From positions 124,001 to 188,000 of the forward strand of contig NZ_BMSA01000003.1 of NCBI RefSeq assembly GCF_014648915.1: 64,000 bases of DNA. The letters are read 5' to 3'. Both the position numbers and the translations under genes were made by a program. The notes beneath the pieces were generated by a model. The model did not search any database. It saw nothing but the letters and a program-made list of their open reading frames with translations, and had not been told where the DNA came from. Source of the stretch: Streptomyces phaeofaciens (lineage in GTDB: Bacteria; Actinomycetota; Actinomycetes; Streptomycetales; Streptomycetaceae). Below, piece after piece: positions 1-7,452 of the stretch (position 1 is its first letter; the number at the start of each line of letters is the position of its first letter).

Positions 1-1634
1 GACTCGGGCAGCGCGTGGGCGACGCCGTCCTCGTCGTAGACGATCGGGAAGGGCTCGCCCCAGTAGCGCTGGCGGCTGAACAGCCAGTCACGCAGCCGGA
101 AGTTGACGGTGCCCTCGCCGATGCCGGAGCGCTCCAGCCACTCGGTGATGCGGGCCTTGGCGGCGGCGACGTCCAGTCCGTCCAGCGAGATGTCGCCGTT
201 GGAGGAGTTGATGATCTTCGCGTCGTGCGCCCCGAACGCGTTCTCCCACGTCGAGGTGTCGGTGCCACGGCCGTCGGTCGGCTCGACGATGCAGACGATC
301 GGCAGCTCGAAGGCGCGGGCGAACTCGAAGTCACGCTGGTCGCCGGCCGGGACGGCCATGATCGCGCCCGTGCCATAGCCCATCAGGACGTAGTCGGCGA
401 TGAAGACCGGGATCCGCTCGCCGTTGACCGGGTTGGTCGCGTACGCGCCGATGAAGACGCCGGTCTTGTCCTTGGCCTCGGCCTGGCGCTCGACATCGGA
501 CTTGGACACGGCCTGCGCGCGGTACGCGGCGACGGCCTCGGCCGGGCTGGCGTGGCCGCCGGTCCACACGTCGTGGGTGCCCTCGGGCCAGCTGCCCGGG
601 GTGAACTTCTCGACCAGCGGGTGCTCGGGGGCCAGCACCATGTAGCTCGCGCCGAACAGGGTGTCGGGGCGGGTGGTGAAGACGGTGATCCGCTCGCCGT
701 CGATCGGGAAGTCGACGCGGGCGCCCTCGGAGCGGCCGATCCAGTTGCGCTGCTGGAGCTTGATGGCCTCGGGCCAGTCCAGGGCGTCCAGGTCGTCGAT
801 CAGCCGGTCGGCGTAGGCCGTGATCCGCATGTTCCACTGGCGCAGCTTGGACTTGAAGACCGGGAAGTTGCCGCGCTCGGAGCGGCCGTCGGCGGTGACC
901 TCCTCGTTGGCCAGCACGGTGCCCAGGCCGGGGCACCAGTTGACCGGCGAGTCGGAGGCGTAGGCCAGCCGGAACTCGCCCAGGACGTCGGCGCGCTCGG
1001 TGGCGTTCAGTTCGCTCCACGCGCGCGTGTGGCCCGGTACGGCGCGCTCACCGGACTCGAACCGGGCGATCAGCTCGGCGATCGGGCGGGCCTGCCGTGC
1101 CTCGTCGTCGTACCAGGAGTTGAAGATCTGGAGGAAGATCCACTGGGTCCACTTGTAGTAGTCGGGGTCGATCGTGGCGAACGACCGCCGCTTGTCGTGG
1201 CCCAGGCCCAGCCGGCGCAGCTGGGACTTCATGTTGTTGATGGCGGCTTCGGTGGTGATCCGCGGGTGCTCGCCGGTCTGCACGGCGTGCTGCTCGGCGG
1301 GCAGGCCGAAGGCGTCGAAGCCCAGGGTGTGCAGGACGTTGTGGCCGGTCATCCGCTGGAAGCGGGCGAAGACGTCGGTCGCGATGTAGCCCAGGGGGTG
1401 GCCGACGTGCAGGCCCGCACCCGAGGGGTACGGGAACATGTCCATGATGAACTTCTTGGGCCGGGCGACGACCGCGGGGTCGCCGGCCAGGTCGCCCTTG
1501 GGGTTGGGAGCGGCGTACGTGCCCTCGGCGTCCCAGAAGTCCTGCCAGCGTGCCTCGATCTCGGCGGCCATGGCCGCCGTGTAGCGGTGCGGCGCGGCCA
1601 CCTCGGCGGCGGCAGCGGGGTTCGTCTCGCTCAT
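1..1634 (-). CDS. leuS: Leucyl-tRNA synthetase, N-terminal 544 residues (gene runs off the left edge)
   Basis: Class I aminoacyl-tRNA synthetase that charges tRNA-Leu in the cytoplasm. The visible protein starts [10 protein letters not shown]. It contains [17 protein letters not shown], with the HIGH-type ATP-binding signature (HVGH), by about residue 60, then a Rossmann half and the inserted CP1 editing region ([14 protein letters not shown], then [10 protein letters not shown]). The KMSKS half and the C-terminal domains lie outside the window, so the gene is cut by the window edge and not broken. The start is the ATG at 1634, with no strong Shine-Dalgarno. Upstream are a terminator hairpin and a Leu-rich leader peptide (separate entries), so expression is probably controlled by leucyl-tRNA charging. 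Identification is secure. Confidence 0.97.
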   Translation of the reverse strand, partial: MSETNPAAAAEVAAPHRYTAAMAAEIEARWQDFWDAEGTYAAPNPKGDLAGDPAVVARPKKFIMDMFPYPSGAGLHVGHPLGYIATDVFARFQRMTGHNVLHTLGFDAFGLPAEQHAVQTGEHPRITTEAAINNMKSQLRRLGLGHDKRRSFATIDPDYYKWTQWIFLQIFNSWYDDEARQARPIAELIARFESGERAVPGHTRAWSELNATERADVLGEFRLAYASDSPVNWCPGLGTVLANEEVTADGRSERGNFPVFKSKLRQWNMRITAYADRLIDDLDALDWPEAIKLQQRNWIGRSEGARVDFPIDGERITVFTTRPDTLFGASYMVLAPEHPLVEKFTPGSWPEGTHDVWTGGHASPAEAVAAYRAQAVSKSDVERQAEAKDKTGVFIGAYATNPVNGERIPVFIADYVLMGYGTGAIMAVPAGDQRDFEFARAFELPIVCIVEPTDGRGTDTSTWENAFGAHDAKIINSSNGDISLDGLDVAAAKARITEWLERSGIGEGTVNFRLRDWLFSRQRYWGEPFPIVYDEDGVAHALPE

Positions 1635-1689
1635 GATCCTCAAAGCTCCATCGATCGTCTCTGCCAGCGGCTGCGACTTCCCGGAAAAC

Positions 1690-1715
1690 GAAAAATCCCC
1701 TCGCACAGGAGGGGA
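1690..1715 (-). terminator. leuS attenuator terminator
   Basis: A perfect 7-bp stem, TCCCCTC with GAGGGGA, a 6-base loop and, in the minus-strand direction, a run of five T. It lies between the leader peptide and leuS, about 55 bases before the leuS start, where an attenuator terminator belongs. Confidence 0.8.
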
Positions 1716-1728
1716 CGCCGCGCCGATG

Positions 1729-1756
1729 CCGAACCGTCCGGTTCACCGGCGTTCGG
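1729..1756 (-). promoter_or_regulatory. leuS leader pause/antiterminator hairpin
   Basis: Just downstream of the leader-peptide stop, CCGAAC pairs with GTTCGG around an inner CCGG/CCGG stem. It precedes the terminator hairpin, the order expected for a pause hairpin in classical attenuation. The competing antiterminator pairing was not resolved by eye. Confidence 0.5.
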
Positions 1757-1762
1757 GACTGA

Positions 1763-1801
1763 TCAGCGCGGCTCGCTAAGCAGAAGGCGTACGGCACGCA
1801 T
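1763..1801 (-). CDS. leuS leader peptide, 12 residues, three consecutive Leu
   Basis: A 12-codon reading frame encodes MRAVRLLLSEPR and stops with TGA. The three Leu codons are CTT, CTG, CTT. CTT is rare in a high-GC Streptomyces, so translation should stall readily when leucyl-tRNA is low. A TACCCT hexamer fitting the TAnnnT -10 pattern ends 6 bases before the ATG, and no ribosome-binding site is visible. I infer a leaderless leader peptide. No clear -35 was seen. The peptide is followed by a pause-type hairpin and a T-tailed terminator before leuS, the standard architecture for ribosome-mediated attenuation of an amino-acid-related gene. Confidence 0.75.
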   Translation of the reverse strand: MRAVRLLLSEPR

Positions 1802-1955
1802 GGCGCTAGGGTACCGCAGCCCCCGATCGAGCTGCGACGGACTTCCCGGCACCCTGAGCAGAGCGGCACGCGCGTGCGTATCTCTCACGGACACCGGCAC
1901 ACCGGCCGAAACTGAACAAAGGTCAACGATTACTTCGCGTAACAGTCACTAAGGG

Positions 1956-1991
1956 GACAACGGAACCTCCCCGTTGTCATTTGATAACAAC
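1956..1991. promoter_or_regulatory. Two overlapping inverted repeats, candidate operator
   Basis: GACAACGG (1956-1963) pairs with CCGTTGTC (1971-1978). The right arm is reused in a second imperfect palindrome, GTTGTCA-TTTGA-TAACAAC (1973-1991). The result is three GTTGTC-like half-sites in 36 bases, about 90 bases before the ATG of the membrane redox gene and in the space it shares with divergent leuS. I infer a regulator-binding site; the regulator is unknown. Confidence 0.4.
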
Positions 1992-2081
1992 GCAATAACT
2001 CAAACCTCGTACCCATCGGTATGGAGCCACTTAGAGTTCGGCAGCGGGACCGCTTTCCCGAAACTGCTCGGAGTTGCCCCC

Positions 2082-3422
2082 ATGAACCCTCTTCTCAGTA
2101 ACAGCTCGCTCCCCAAGCCCGGCCGGTCCGCCTACGGGGTGGCCTCGGCTGTCGTCCTGGTCCTCATACCCGTGGTCGTCCTGGTCGGCGGGGACCAGTT
2201 CCAGGCGTTCCTGAACTTCGGCGCGGGCGTCCTGTCCCTCGTCTCCCTGAGCTGTTCCGTGATCTGGGGCCTGGTCGCCCAGGACCGGATCTTCCTCAAC
2301 ACCCGTCAGCGGATCATCGGCCAGGCGATCCACCGGACGACGGCGGTCGGCTCGATCGCGTTCCTGATGCTGCACATCACCACCAAGATCGCGCTGGACC
2401 ACACCGAACTGATCGGCGCGCTCATCCCGTTCTCGCTCGGTGTCACCGGGATCGGCGGCCTGATCGGCCTCGGCTCCCTGGCCGGCCTGCTGATGATCTT
2501 CGTGGGCATCACGGGCGCGCTGCGCAATCACTTCGCCGCTCCGGCCGAGGTCGCCGCCCGCTGGCGCGCCATGCACATGCTGGCCTACCCGGCCTGGTGC
2601 GCCGCACTCGTGCACGGACTCTACGCGGGTCGCCAGGCCAAGCCGATCTTCGTCATCATGTACAGCCTGTGCCTGGTCGGCGTGATGGCCGCCCTCGCCC
2701 TGCGCGCCGCCCCGCGCCCGGTCAAGCGCCAGCTCGCCGACCGGCTCACCAGCATCCTGGGCGGCAGCCCGGAACGCTCCGCCATGGACGGCCTGGAGGC
2801 CTCACGCGCGCGGATGGCCGAGGGCGGCAGGTCCGGCGGCCCGGACCGCGGAGCCGGCAGGTCCGGCGGCTCCGCACTGCCCGGCTACGAAGGCCGCTCC
2901 GCCGCGTCCGACACGATGGGCTCCCCCCGGATGAACCCGTCGGCCTCCCCGCTCTACGACACGCCGGCCGCGGCGGAGCCCGCGAACGGCTACGCCGCCG
3001 CCTACCGCGCCGTCAACACGCCCGGCGCGCAGCAGCAGTACGCGGCGGCCGACCAGACCGCGCAGATGAACATGCCGTTCGACATGCAGGCCACGGAGGC
3101 GATGCCCCGCATGGACAGCGGCGGCAGCACCTCGGGCACCTGGCCGGTCCCGTCCCCGCCGCCGGTCGGCGAGGCACCGCCGTCCGCCTACGACCCGCTC
3201 CAGGACACCGGATTCAACATCCCGGTCTATGGCAATACGGGCACCATCCCCCACGTGGGAGGTGATGTGTACAACACCGGTGAGACGAACGCCCAGTACG
3301 GCGCGTACAACTCGAACGACACGTACAACAGCGGTCCCGCCAATGAACCATCGCCCGGAGCGTCCTTCGACACTCCGGGTTCGGGCGAACCTTGGAACAC
3401 GCCTTCCGGAGGCTATAGGTGA
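2082..3422 (+). CDS. Membrane cytochrome-b/ferric-reductase-like protein with long disordered tail
   Basis: 446 residues from the ATG at 2082, chosen because GGAG lies about 10 bases upstream. An in-frame TTG at 1974 would add 36 unconvincing residues. The first ~230 residues carry about six hydrophobic segments. Paired histidines sit in or beside membrane helices (HRTTAVGSIAFLMLH, then MHMLAYPAWCAALVH), like the haem ligands of ferric-reductase or cytochrome b561-type proteins. The last ~200 residues are rich in Gly, Pro, Ser, Tyr and Asn and look disordered. The stop overlaps the GTG of the next gene (GTGA), implying translational coupling with the NuoF-like protein. Role inferred: membrane electron acceptor or donor for that partner. 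The substrate is unknown. Confidence 0.7.
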   Translation: MNPLLSNSSLPKPGRSAYGVASAVVLVLIPVVVLVGGDQFQAFLNFGAGVLSLVSLSCSVIWGLVAQDRIFLNTRQRIIGQAIHRTTAVGSIAFLMLHITTKIALDHTELIGALIPFSLGVTGIGGLIGLGSLAGLLMIFVGITGALRNHFAAPAEVAARWRAMHMLAYPAWCAALVHGLYAGRQAKPIFVIMYSLCLVGVMAALALRAAPRPVKRQLADRLTSILGGSPERSAMDGLEASRARMAEGGRSGGPDRGAGRSGGSALPGYEGRSAASDTMGSPRMNPSASPLYDTPAAAEPANGYAAAYRAVNTPGAQQQYAAADQTAQMNMPFDMQATEAMPRMDSGGSTSGTWPVPSPPPVGEAPPSAYDPLQDTGFNIPVYGNTGTIPHVGGDVYNTGETNAQYGAYNSNDTYNSGPANEPSPGASFDTPGSGEPWNTPSGGYR

Positions 3423-5029
3423 ACGAGGCCCTGCCCGACGTACCAGAAGTCCGCGTGGTCGGCCTTCCGCAGCTCACGTCGGGCTTCGACCTTGTCGAGA
3501 GACTCGATCTGCCCATGCACCTGAAGGTGCACGGGCCGCTTGAACCCATGGGCGGAGAGAAGCTCGCTCAGCTCTCCGAACGCATCAACCTCAAGGGCCG
3601 CGGCGGCGCGGGCTTCCCCTTCCACAAGAAACTCCGCTCCGTGGCCGACGCGGCGATCAAGCGGGGCGTACGGCCGGTCGTGGTCGTCAACGGCAGCGAG
3701 GACGAACCGGCCTGCCGCAAGGACACGGTGATGATCAACCGTGCCCCGCACCTCATCCTGGACGGCGCGCTGCTGGTCGCGGAGGCGCTGGGTGCCCGCA
3801 CGCTCGTGGTGGGGGTCACCCGCGAATCGACCCAGCGCTCCATGGAGGCCGCCCTCGCCGAGCGCGGGCTGAGCAACGGCCGCCGCTCGGCGCTGAAGGC
3901 GTTCGTCCAGCGCAACCCGATCCGGATGGTCACCGGCGCCGCCGCGTCGCTGATCCGCTCCATCGACGGCGGCCCGGCGGTCCCGCCCGGCCGCAAGGTC
4001 AGCGCCTCGCAGAACGGCGTCGGCGGCGCCCCGACCCTGCTGTCCAACGCCGAGACCTTCGCGCAGCTCGCCATCGCCGCCCGCATCGGCCCGGAGCGCT
4101 ACGGCAACACCGGCCTCTACGACGAGCCCGGCACCGTGATGCTGACCGTGTCCGGCGCGGTCGCCCGCCCGATGGTGATCGAGGTCCCCACCGGCGTGCC
4201 GCTGCGCTACGTGCTCCAGCTGGCCGGTGCCCCGCCGGTCCCGCAGGGTGTGCTGACCGGCGGCTACCACGGCAAGTGGATCGACGCGGCGACCGTCAAC
4301 GAGGCGGTCGTCTCCCGCAACTCGCTGGACGCGGTGGGCGGCGCCCTCGGTGCCGGCGCGATCCTGCCGATCAGTCAGGAGACCTGTCCGCTGGGTGAGT
4401 CGCTGCGCGTCGCGCAGTGGCTGGCGGAGGAGAGCGCCGGACAGTGCGGCCCCTGCTACCTCGGGCTGCCGGCCGCCGCCCGCGGCATGGAGGACATCAT
4501 CAACGGCGGCGGGCCGGCCGCCCTGGAGGCGCTGAAGCAGGTCGCCAAGAACGTCAAGAGACGCGGGGCGTGCTCGCACCCCGACGGCTCCGCGATGTTC
4601 CTGGAGTCGACCATCAAGGCGTTCACCGACGACCTCGCGGCCCATGTCCTCGGAAACGGCTGCGGACGGCCCGTGGAGGGCGTTCTGCCGCTCTTCGAGG
4701 AGGGGATGGCCCCGGCGAGCATCACGAGCGGCGCGGCGCCGCAGGAGGCCGGCGACAGCCGCCAGAAGATCTTCGTCGACTGGACGCTGTGCCGAGGCCA
4801 CGGCCTGTGCGCGGACATCCTCCCCGAGGTCTTCCAGCTGGGCGCGGACGGCTTCCCGACCGTCGCCCAGGCCAAGGTGCCGCGTATGGCGGAGGCCAAG
4901 GCGCTCCGGGCAGTGCGGCGCTGCCCGGCGCTGGCCCTGCGCCTGGAGGAGGACACGCGCGCGCAGGCGCCGTCCCGCAACCTCCCGGTGCTCTCCCAGG
5001 GCCGCGGCCGGCGCGCCCTGGGCCGCTGA
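3419..5029 (+). CDS. NuoF-like flavoprotein fused to a C-terminal [3Fe-4S]-type ferredoxin domain
   Basis: 536 residues. Like NADH-dehydrogenase subunit F, it has the FMN/NADH motif GRGGAGFP (residues 60-67), then NGSEDEPACRKD, an SLBB-like region around 230-290, and an iron-sulfur segment ESAGQCGPC with a distant GACSHPDGS. The family usually has four cysteines there. Here the first is Ala340, leaving Cys343, Cys346 and Cys385. The C-terminus adds a ferredoxin with Cys458, Cys464 and Cys502 (CRGHGLC, then CP), the three-cysteine spacing of actinobacterial [3Fe-4S] ferredoxins. Start GTG at 3419 overlaps the stop of the membrane gene. No other complex I genes are nearby. I infer a stand-alone electron-transfer pair. 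Whether NAD(P)H is the donor is not shown. Confidence 0.8.
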   Translation: MNEALPDVPEVRVVGLPQLTSGFDLVERLDLPMHLKVHGPLEPMGGEKLAQLSERINLKGRGGAGFPFHKKLRSVADAAIKRGVRPVVVVNGSEDEPACRKDTVMINRAPHLILDGALLVAEALGARTLVVGVTRESTQRSMEAALAERGLSNGRRSALKAFVQRNPIRMVTGAAASLIRSIDGGPAVPPGRKVSASQNGVGGAPTLLSNAETFAQLAIAARIGPERYGNTGLYDEPGTVMLTVSGAVARPMVIEVPTGVPLRYVLQLAGAPPVPQGVLTGGYHGKWIDAATVNEAVVSRNSLDAVGGALGAGAILPISQETCPLGESLRVAQWLAEESAGQCGPCYLGLPAAARGMEDIINGGGPAALEALKQVAKNVKRRGACSHPDGSAMFLESTIKAFTDDLAAHVLGNGCGRPVEGVLPLFEEGMAPASITSGAAPQEAGDSRQKIFVDWTLCRGHGLCADILPEVFQLGADGFPTVAQAKVPRMAEAKALRAVRRCPALALRLEEDTRAQAPSRNLPVLSQGRGRRALGR

Positions 5030-5054
5030 CCGCGCCCGACCGGCGCACCGCACA

Positions 5055-5094
5055 CGCCGAAGGGGCCGCCTGTCTCCAGGCGGCCCCTTCGGCG
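5055..5094 (+). terminator. Rho-independent terminator after the redox pair
   Basis: An 18-bp stem (CGCCGAAGGGGCCGCCTG and its complement) closes a 4-base loop and ends in GTTT, 25 bases after the stop of the NuoF-like gene. Confidence 0.85.
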
Positions 5095-5140
5095 TTTCCG
5101 GGCCGGCGCGGCGAAGGCGCCACAGCCGGTGAATACAGAA

Positions 5141-5173
5141 GATCCCGCCGGTTCTTTACGATCCGGCGGGATC
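5141..5173 (-). terminator. Terminator of first tRNA-Ala
   Basis: An 11-bp perfect stem, GATCCCGCCGG with its complement, starts about 7 bases beyond the tRNA 3' end and runs into a T-containing tail on the minus strand. The second tRNA-Ala has a hairpin with the same GATCCCG arm. Confidence 0.7.
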
Positions 5174-5179
5174 CGATTG

Positions 5180-5252
5180 TGGAGCTAAGGAGAATTGAAC
5201 TCCTGACCTCCTGCATGCCATGCAGGCGCTCTACCAACTGAGCTATAGCCCC
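5180..5252 (-). tRNA. tRNA-Ala (anticodon GGC), copy 1
   Basis: 73-base cloverleaf: acceptor GGGGCTA with TAGCTCC, containing the G3-U70 pair that identifies tRNA-Ala. The anticodon stem CCTGC/GCAGG holds loop ATGGCAT (anticodon GGC), and the T-arm is AGGAG-TTCAATT-CTCCT. The discriminator is A73, and CCA is not encoded. It is identical in sequence to the copy at 6069-6141. Confidence 0.97.
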
Positions 5253-5290
5253 TTGCGGTGTTCCGGCGGGTTTCCCCGGCGGCGACGCCA

Positions 5291-5321
5291 ACATTACACG
5301 GTCCAGGGGGTGGACCACCAA
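5291..5321 (-). promoter_or_regulatory. Possible promoter of first tRNA-Ala
   Basis: On the minus strand TTGGTG is followed 19 bases later by TAATGT, about 38 bases before the tRNA. The spacing is long, so this is tentative. The second tRNA copy has a better candidate at a similar distance. Confidence 0.3.
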
Positions 5322-5376
5322 ATCGTTTCCGTTCTGTCCGGTTTGACGGGAACGTCGAGCGGAGACGGCGGGAACG

Positions 5377-5610
5377 TCACGCGGTGACGAACGAATAGAA
5401 GCGCTTGAGCGTGCAGTGCTCCTCGAGCAGCCGGCCGTAGATCGGCTCCCCCTCGAGTTCGCGGTACGTCTCGATGGGGTCGCCTTTTATGATCAGCGCC
5501 CGCGCGCACTCCTCGCACCAGTACTGGTAGTCGGGGTTGACCGGTTCCATGTCGCGCACGATCGGGGTGCCGCTGCCACACCAGTCGCACTTTCGCCTGT
5601 GTGCACCCAT
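5377..5610 (-). CDS. Hypothetical 77-residue zinc-ribbon-like protein
   Basis: Encodes MGAHRRKCDWCGSG near the start, then YWCEECARAL, that is CxxC at residues 8-11 and a second CxxC around residue 32. This suggests one treble-clef or zinc-ribbon metal site. The remainder is acidic (PIETYRELEGEP) and ends in FYSFVTA. It lies 3 bases after the stop of another four-cysteine small gene, so the two are probably co-translated. Both sit between identical tRNA-Ala genes. I do not recognise a named family and assign no function. Confidence 0.7.
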   Translation of the reverse strand: MGAHRRKCDWCGSGTPIVRDMEPVNPDYQYWCEECARALIIKGDPIETYRELEGEPIYGRLLEEHCTLKRFYSFVTA

Positions 5611-5613
5611 CGA

Positions 5614-5787
5614 TCAGCTCCAGCTGTGGCCGCAGGCCGTGCACACGTAGGAGATTCCGCCGTTGTCCCCGAGGACTTGGGCCACATGGCCGGAACCGCA
5701 GGAGGGGCAGCTGAGGCGGGTGGCCGTCTTCCGAGTCAACGCCGCTTCGGAGAGGTGACCGACCTCTCCGAGGATGCTCGCAGGCAT
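5614..5787 (-). CDS. Small zinc-ribbon protein, 57 residues
   Basis: Starts at the ATG at 5787 (MPASILGEVG), with a GGGAG-type site about 8 bases upstream. Two CxxC knuckles, LSCPSCGSGH and VCTACGHSW, are separated by about 24 residues (AQVLGDNGGISYV between). This is the layout of a zinc ribbon of the kind seen in nucleic-acid-binding or chaperone-like small proteins. It ends 3 bases before the start of the 77-residue gene. Below 60 codons, but supported by good codon bias, ribosome-binding site and motif. Function unknown. Confidence 0.65.
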   Translation of the reverse strand: MPASILGEVGHLSEAALTRKTATRLSCPSCGSGHVAQVLGDNGGISYVCTACGHSWS

Positions 5788-6031
5788 CGCTACTCCCTCC
5801 CGTCGGGTCGCGCCCCCTTCCGGCCGTTTGATTCTGCCACGGCCGGGCCAATACGGTCAGCGACGCCTCAGTACCAGTCCGGACACAGCGCCGGGGCCTG
5901 CCGCCGCGGCGAGCGCGAACATGCATGTGAGAAGCGCTTCCGAAGAGGTATACGCCTCCCGGGCCCAAGTGACTCAAGCCGTGGGGGGAACAGTCTGCCG
6001 AAGGTGCGCCGGCCCTCCTGCGGAGCAACGA

Positions 6032-6062
6032 AAGATCCCGCCCCCTGCGGGGACGGGATCTT
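6032..6062 (-). terminator. Terminator of second tRNA-Ala
   Basis: AAGATCCCG pairs with CGGGATCTT around a C/G-rich inner loop. It begins 7 bases past the 3' end of the tRNA on the minus strand. Confidence 0.65.
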
Positions 6063-6068
6063 CACACG

Positions 6069-6141
6069 TGGAGCTAAGGAGAATTGAACTCCTGACCTCC
6101 TGCATGCCATGCAGGCGCTCTACCAACTGAGCTATAGCCCC
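6069..6141 (-). tRNA. tRNA-Ala (anticodon GGC), copy 2
   Basis: Base-for-base the same 73-base cloverleaf as at 5180-5252, including G3-U70 and loop ATGGCAT, with no encoded CCA. The two copies are 889 bases apart in the same orientation. Their flanks differ apart from the first few bases upstream. Confidence 0.97.
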
Positions 6142-6177
6142 TTGCGTTCTTCCCGCTCTGCGGTGCGAACAAGAAGA

Positions 6178-6207
6178 ACTTTAGCCTGCGACCTGCCGGA
6201 AAGTGAA
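6178..6207 (-). promoter_or_regulatory. Candidate promoter of second tRNA-Ala
   Basis: Minus strand TTCACT, 18 bases, TAAAGT. The -10 hexamer lies about 36 bases before the tRNA 5' end, giving a short 5' leader for processing. Confidence 0.45.
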
Positions 6208-6235
6208 ATCCGGGGGTCCGGGCCCACCGGGACGC

Positions 6236-6907
6236 TCAGTCGTCGTCGCCGAGCACCGGTTCCGGCAGCGTGCCGGCGTTGTGCTCGAGCAGGCGCCAGC
6301 CGCGGGCGCCCTCGCCCAGCACGGACCAGCAGCAGTTGGAGAGGCCGCCGAGGCTCTCCCAGCTGTGCGCCTCCAGACCGAGCAGCCGGCCGATGGTGGT
6401 GCGGATCGTGCCGCCGTGGCTGACGACGACCAGCGTGCCGTCCTCCGGCAGTTTCTCGGCGTGCCGCAGCACGACCGGGGCGGCGCGCTCGGCCACCTCG
6501 GTCTCCAGTTCGCCGCCTCCGCGACGGACCGGCTCACCGCGCTTCCACGCGGTGTACTCCTCGCCGTAGCGGTCCACGATCTCCTCGTGGGTCAGCCCCT
6601 GCCACACGCCCGCGTACGTCTCGCGCAGGGCCTCGTCGTGGCCGACCGTCAGGCCGGTCAGCGCGGCCAGCTCGGCCGCCGTGTCCGCGGCGCGGGAGAG
6701 GTCCGAGGCGACGATCGCGTCGGGCTGGAGGGAGGCGAGCAGCCGGGCGGCCCGGCGGGCCTGGGCGATGCCGGTCTCGGTCAGCGGAACGTCCGTCGTG
6801 CCCTGGAAGCGGCGTTCCACGTTCCACGCGGTCTGGCCGTGGCGCCAGAGGATGACGCGGCGGCCGCGGGCCTGCCTGCGGCCCGCGGCCTGCGCGGGAG
6901 CACTCAC
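6236..6907 (-). CDS. Histidine phosphatase family protein (phosphoglycerate-mutase-like)
   Basis: 223 residues from the GTG at 6907, whose GTGA overlaps the stop of rsfS by 4 bases, so the two are translationally coupled. Signatures: WRHGQTAWNVERRFQG (catalytic His in RHG), LRETYAGVWQG (acid/base Glu region) and VVSHGG (second His). The fold is a cytoplasmic phosphatase or mutase. The substrate cannot be read from sequence; phosphoglycerate mutase activity is doubtful because GpmB-like proteins are often broad phosphatases. A longer upstream reading would run inside rsfS and is not credible. Codon use matches the neighbours. Confidence 0.9.
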   Translation of the reverse strand: MSAPAQAAGRRQARGRRVILWRHGQTAWNVERRFQGTTDVPLTETGIAQARRAARLLASLQPDAIVASDLSRAADTAAELAALTGLTVGHDEALRETYAGVWQGLTHEEIVDRYGEEYTAWKRGEPVRRGGGELETEVAERAAPVVLRHAEKLPEDGTLVVVSHGGTIRTTIGRLLGLEAHSWESLGGLSNCCWSVLGEGARGWRLLEHNAGTLPEPVLGDDD

Positions 6908-7350
6908 CGGAGCTCCCCGAATCCGGCGGTGTCGTCCTCCTCGGCCTGGAGCTTGGCGTGTTCGGCTGCCTTGCCGCGGGTCTCCCGGGCGTCCTCGGGC
7001 AGCTCCAGCTCGGGGCAGTCCTTCCACAGGCGCTCGAGGGCGTAGAAGACGCGCTCCTCGCTGTGCTGGACGTGGACGACGATGTCGACGTAGTCCAGCA
7101 GGATCCAGCGGGCGTCGCGGTCGCCCTCGCGGCGTACCGGCTTGGCGCCGAGTTCCTTCTGGAGGCGCTCCTCGATCTCGTCGACGATCGACTTGACCTG
7201 GCGGTCGTTGGGCGCGGAGGCCAGCAGGAAGGCGTCCGTGATCGACAGCACGTCGCTGACGTCGTAGGCGATGATGTCGTGCGCGAGCTTGTCGGCGGCC
7301 GCCTGCGCGGCGGTGGTGATCAGCTCGATGGAGCGGTCGGTGGCGGTCAC
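6904..7350 (-). CDS. rsfS: Ribosome silencing factor RsfS
   Basis: 148 residues, GTG start at 7350 with a GGAAAG site. The RsfS/Iojap/DUF143 core is clear: AYDVSDVLSITDAFLLASA, NDRQVKSIVDEIEERL and LDYVDIVVHVQHSEERVFY. The known family role is binding ribosomal protein L14 and blocking subunit joining during starvation. It follows nadD and the LytR_C gene in the usual actinobacterial order, and its stop overlaps the start of the phosphatase gene. The acidic C-terminal tail (LQAEEDDTAGFGELR) is a normal family extension. Confidence 0.95.
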   Translation of the reverse strand: MTATDRSIELITTAAQAAADKLAHDIIAYDVSDVLSITDAFLLASAPNDRQVKSIVDEIEERLQKELGAKPVRREGDRDARWILLDYVDIVVHVQHSEERVFYALERLWKDCPELELPEDARETRGKAAEHAKLQAEEDDTAGFGELR

Positions 7351-7452
7351 TACGTGGCTTTCCGTCGGCGGTCGTTTGACCTCAAGGGTCTCACGGCCGC
7401 CGACGGCACCCCACGCAATTGAACGATCACCGCCCCGGAGGCCGGCTCCCGG

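Noticed and set aside
1974..2081. Upstream TTG start adding 36 residues to the membrane redox protein
   Set aside because: The added segment overlaps the operator-like repeats and has no ribosome-binding site; the ATG at 2082 has one.
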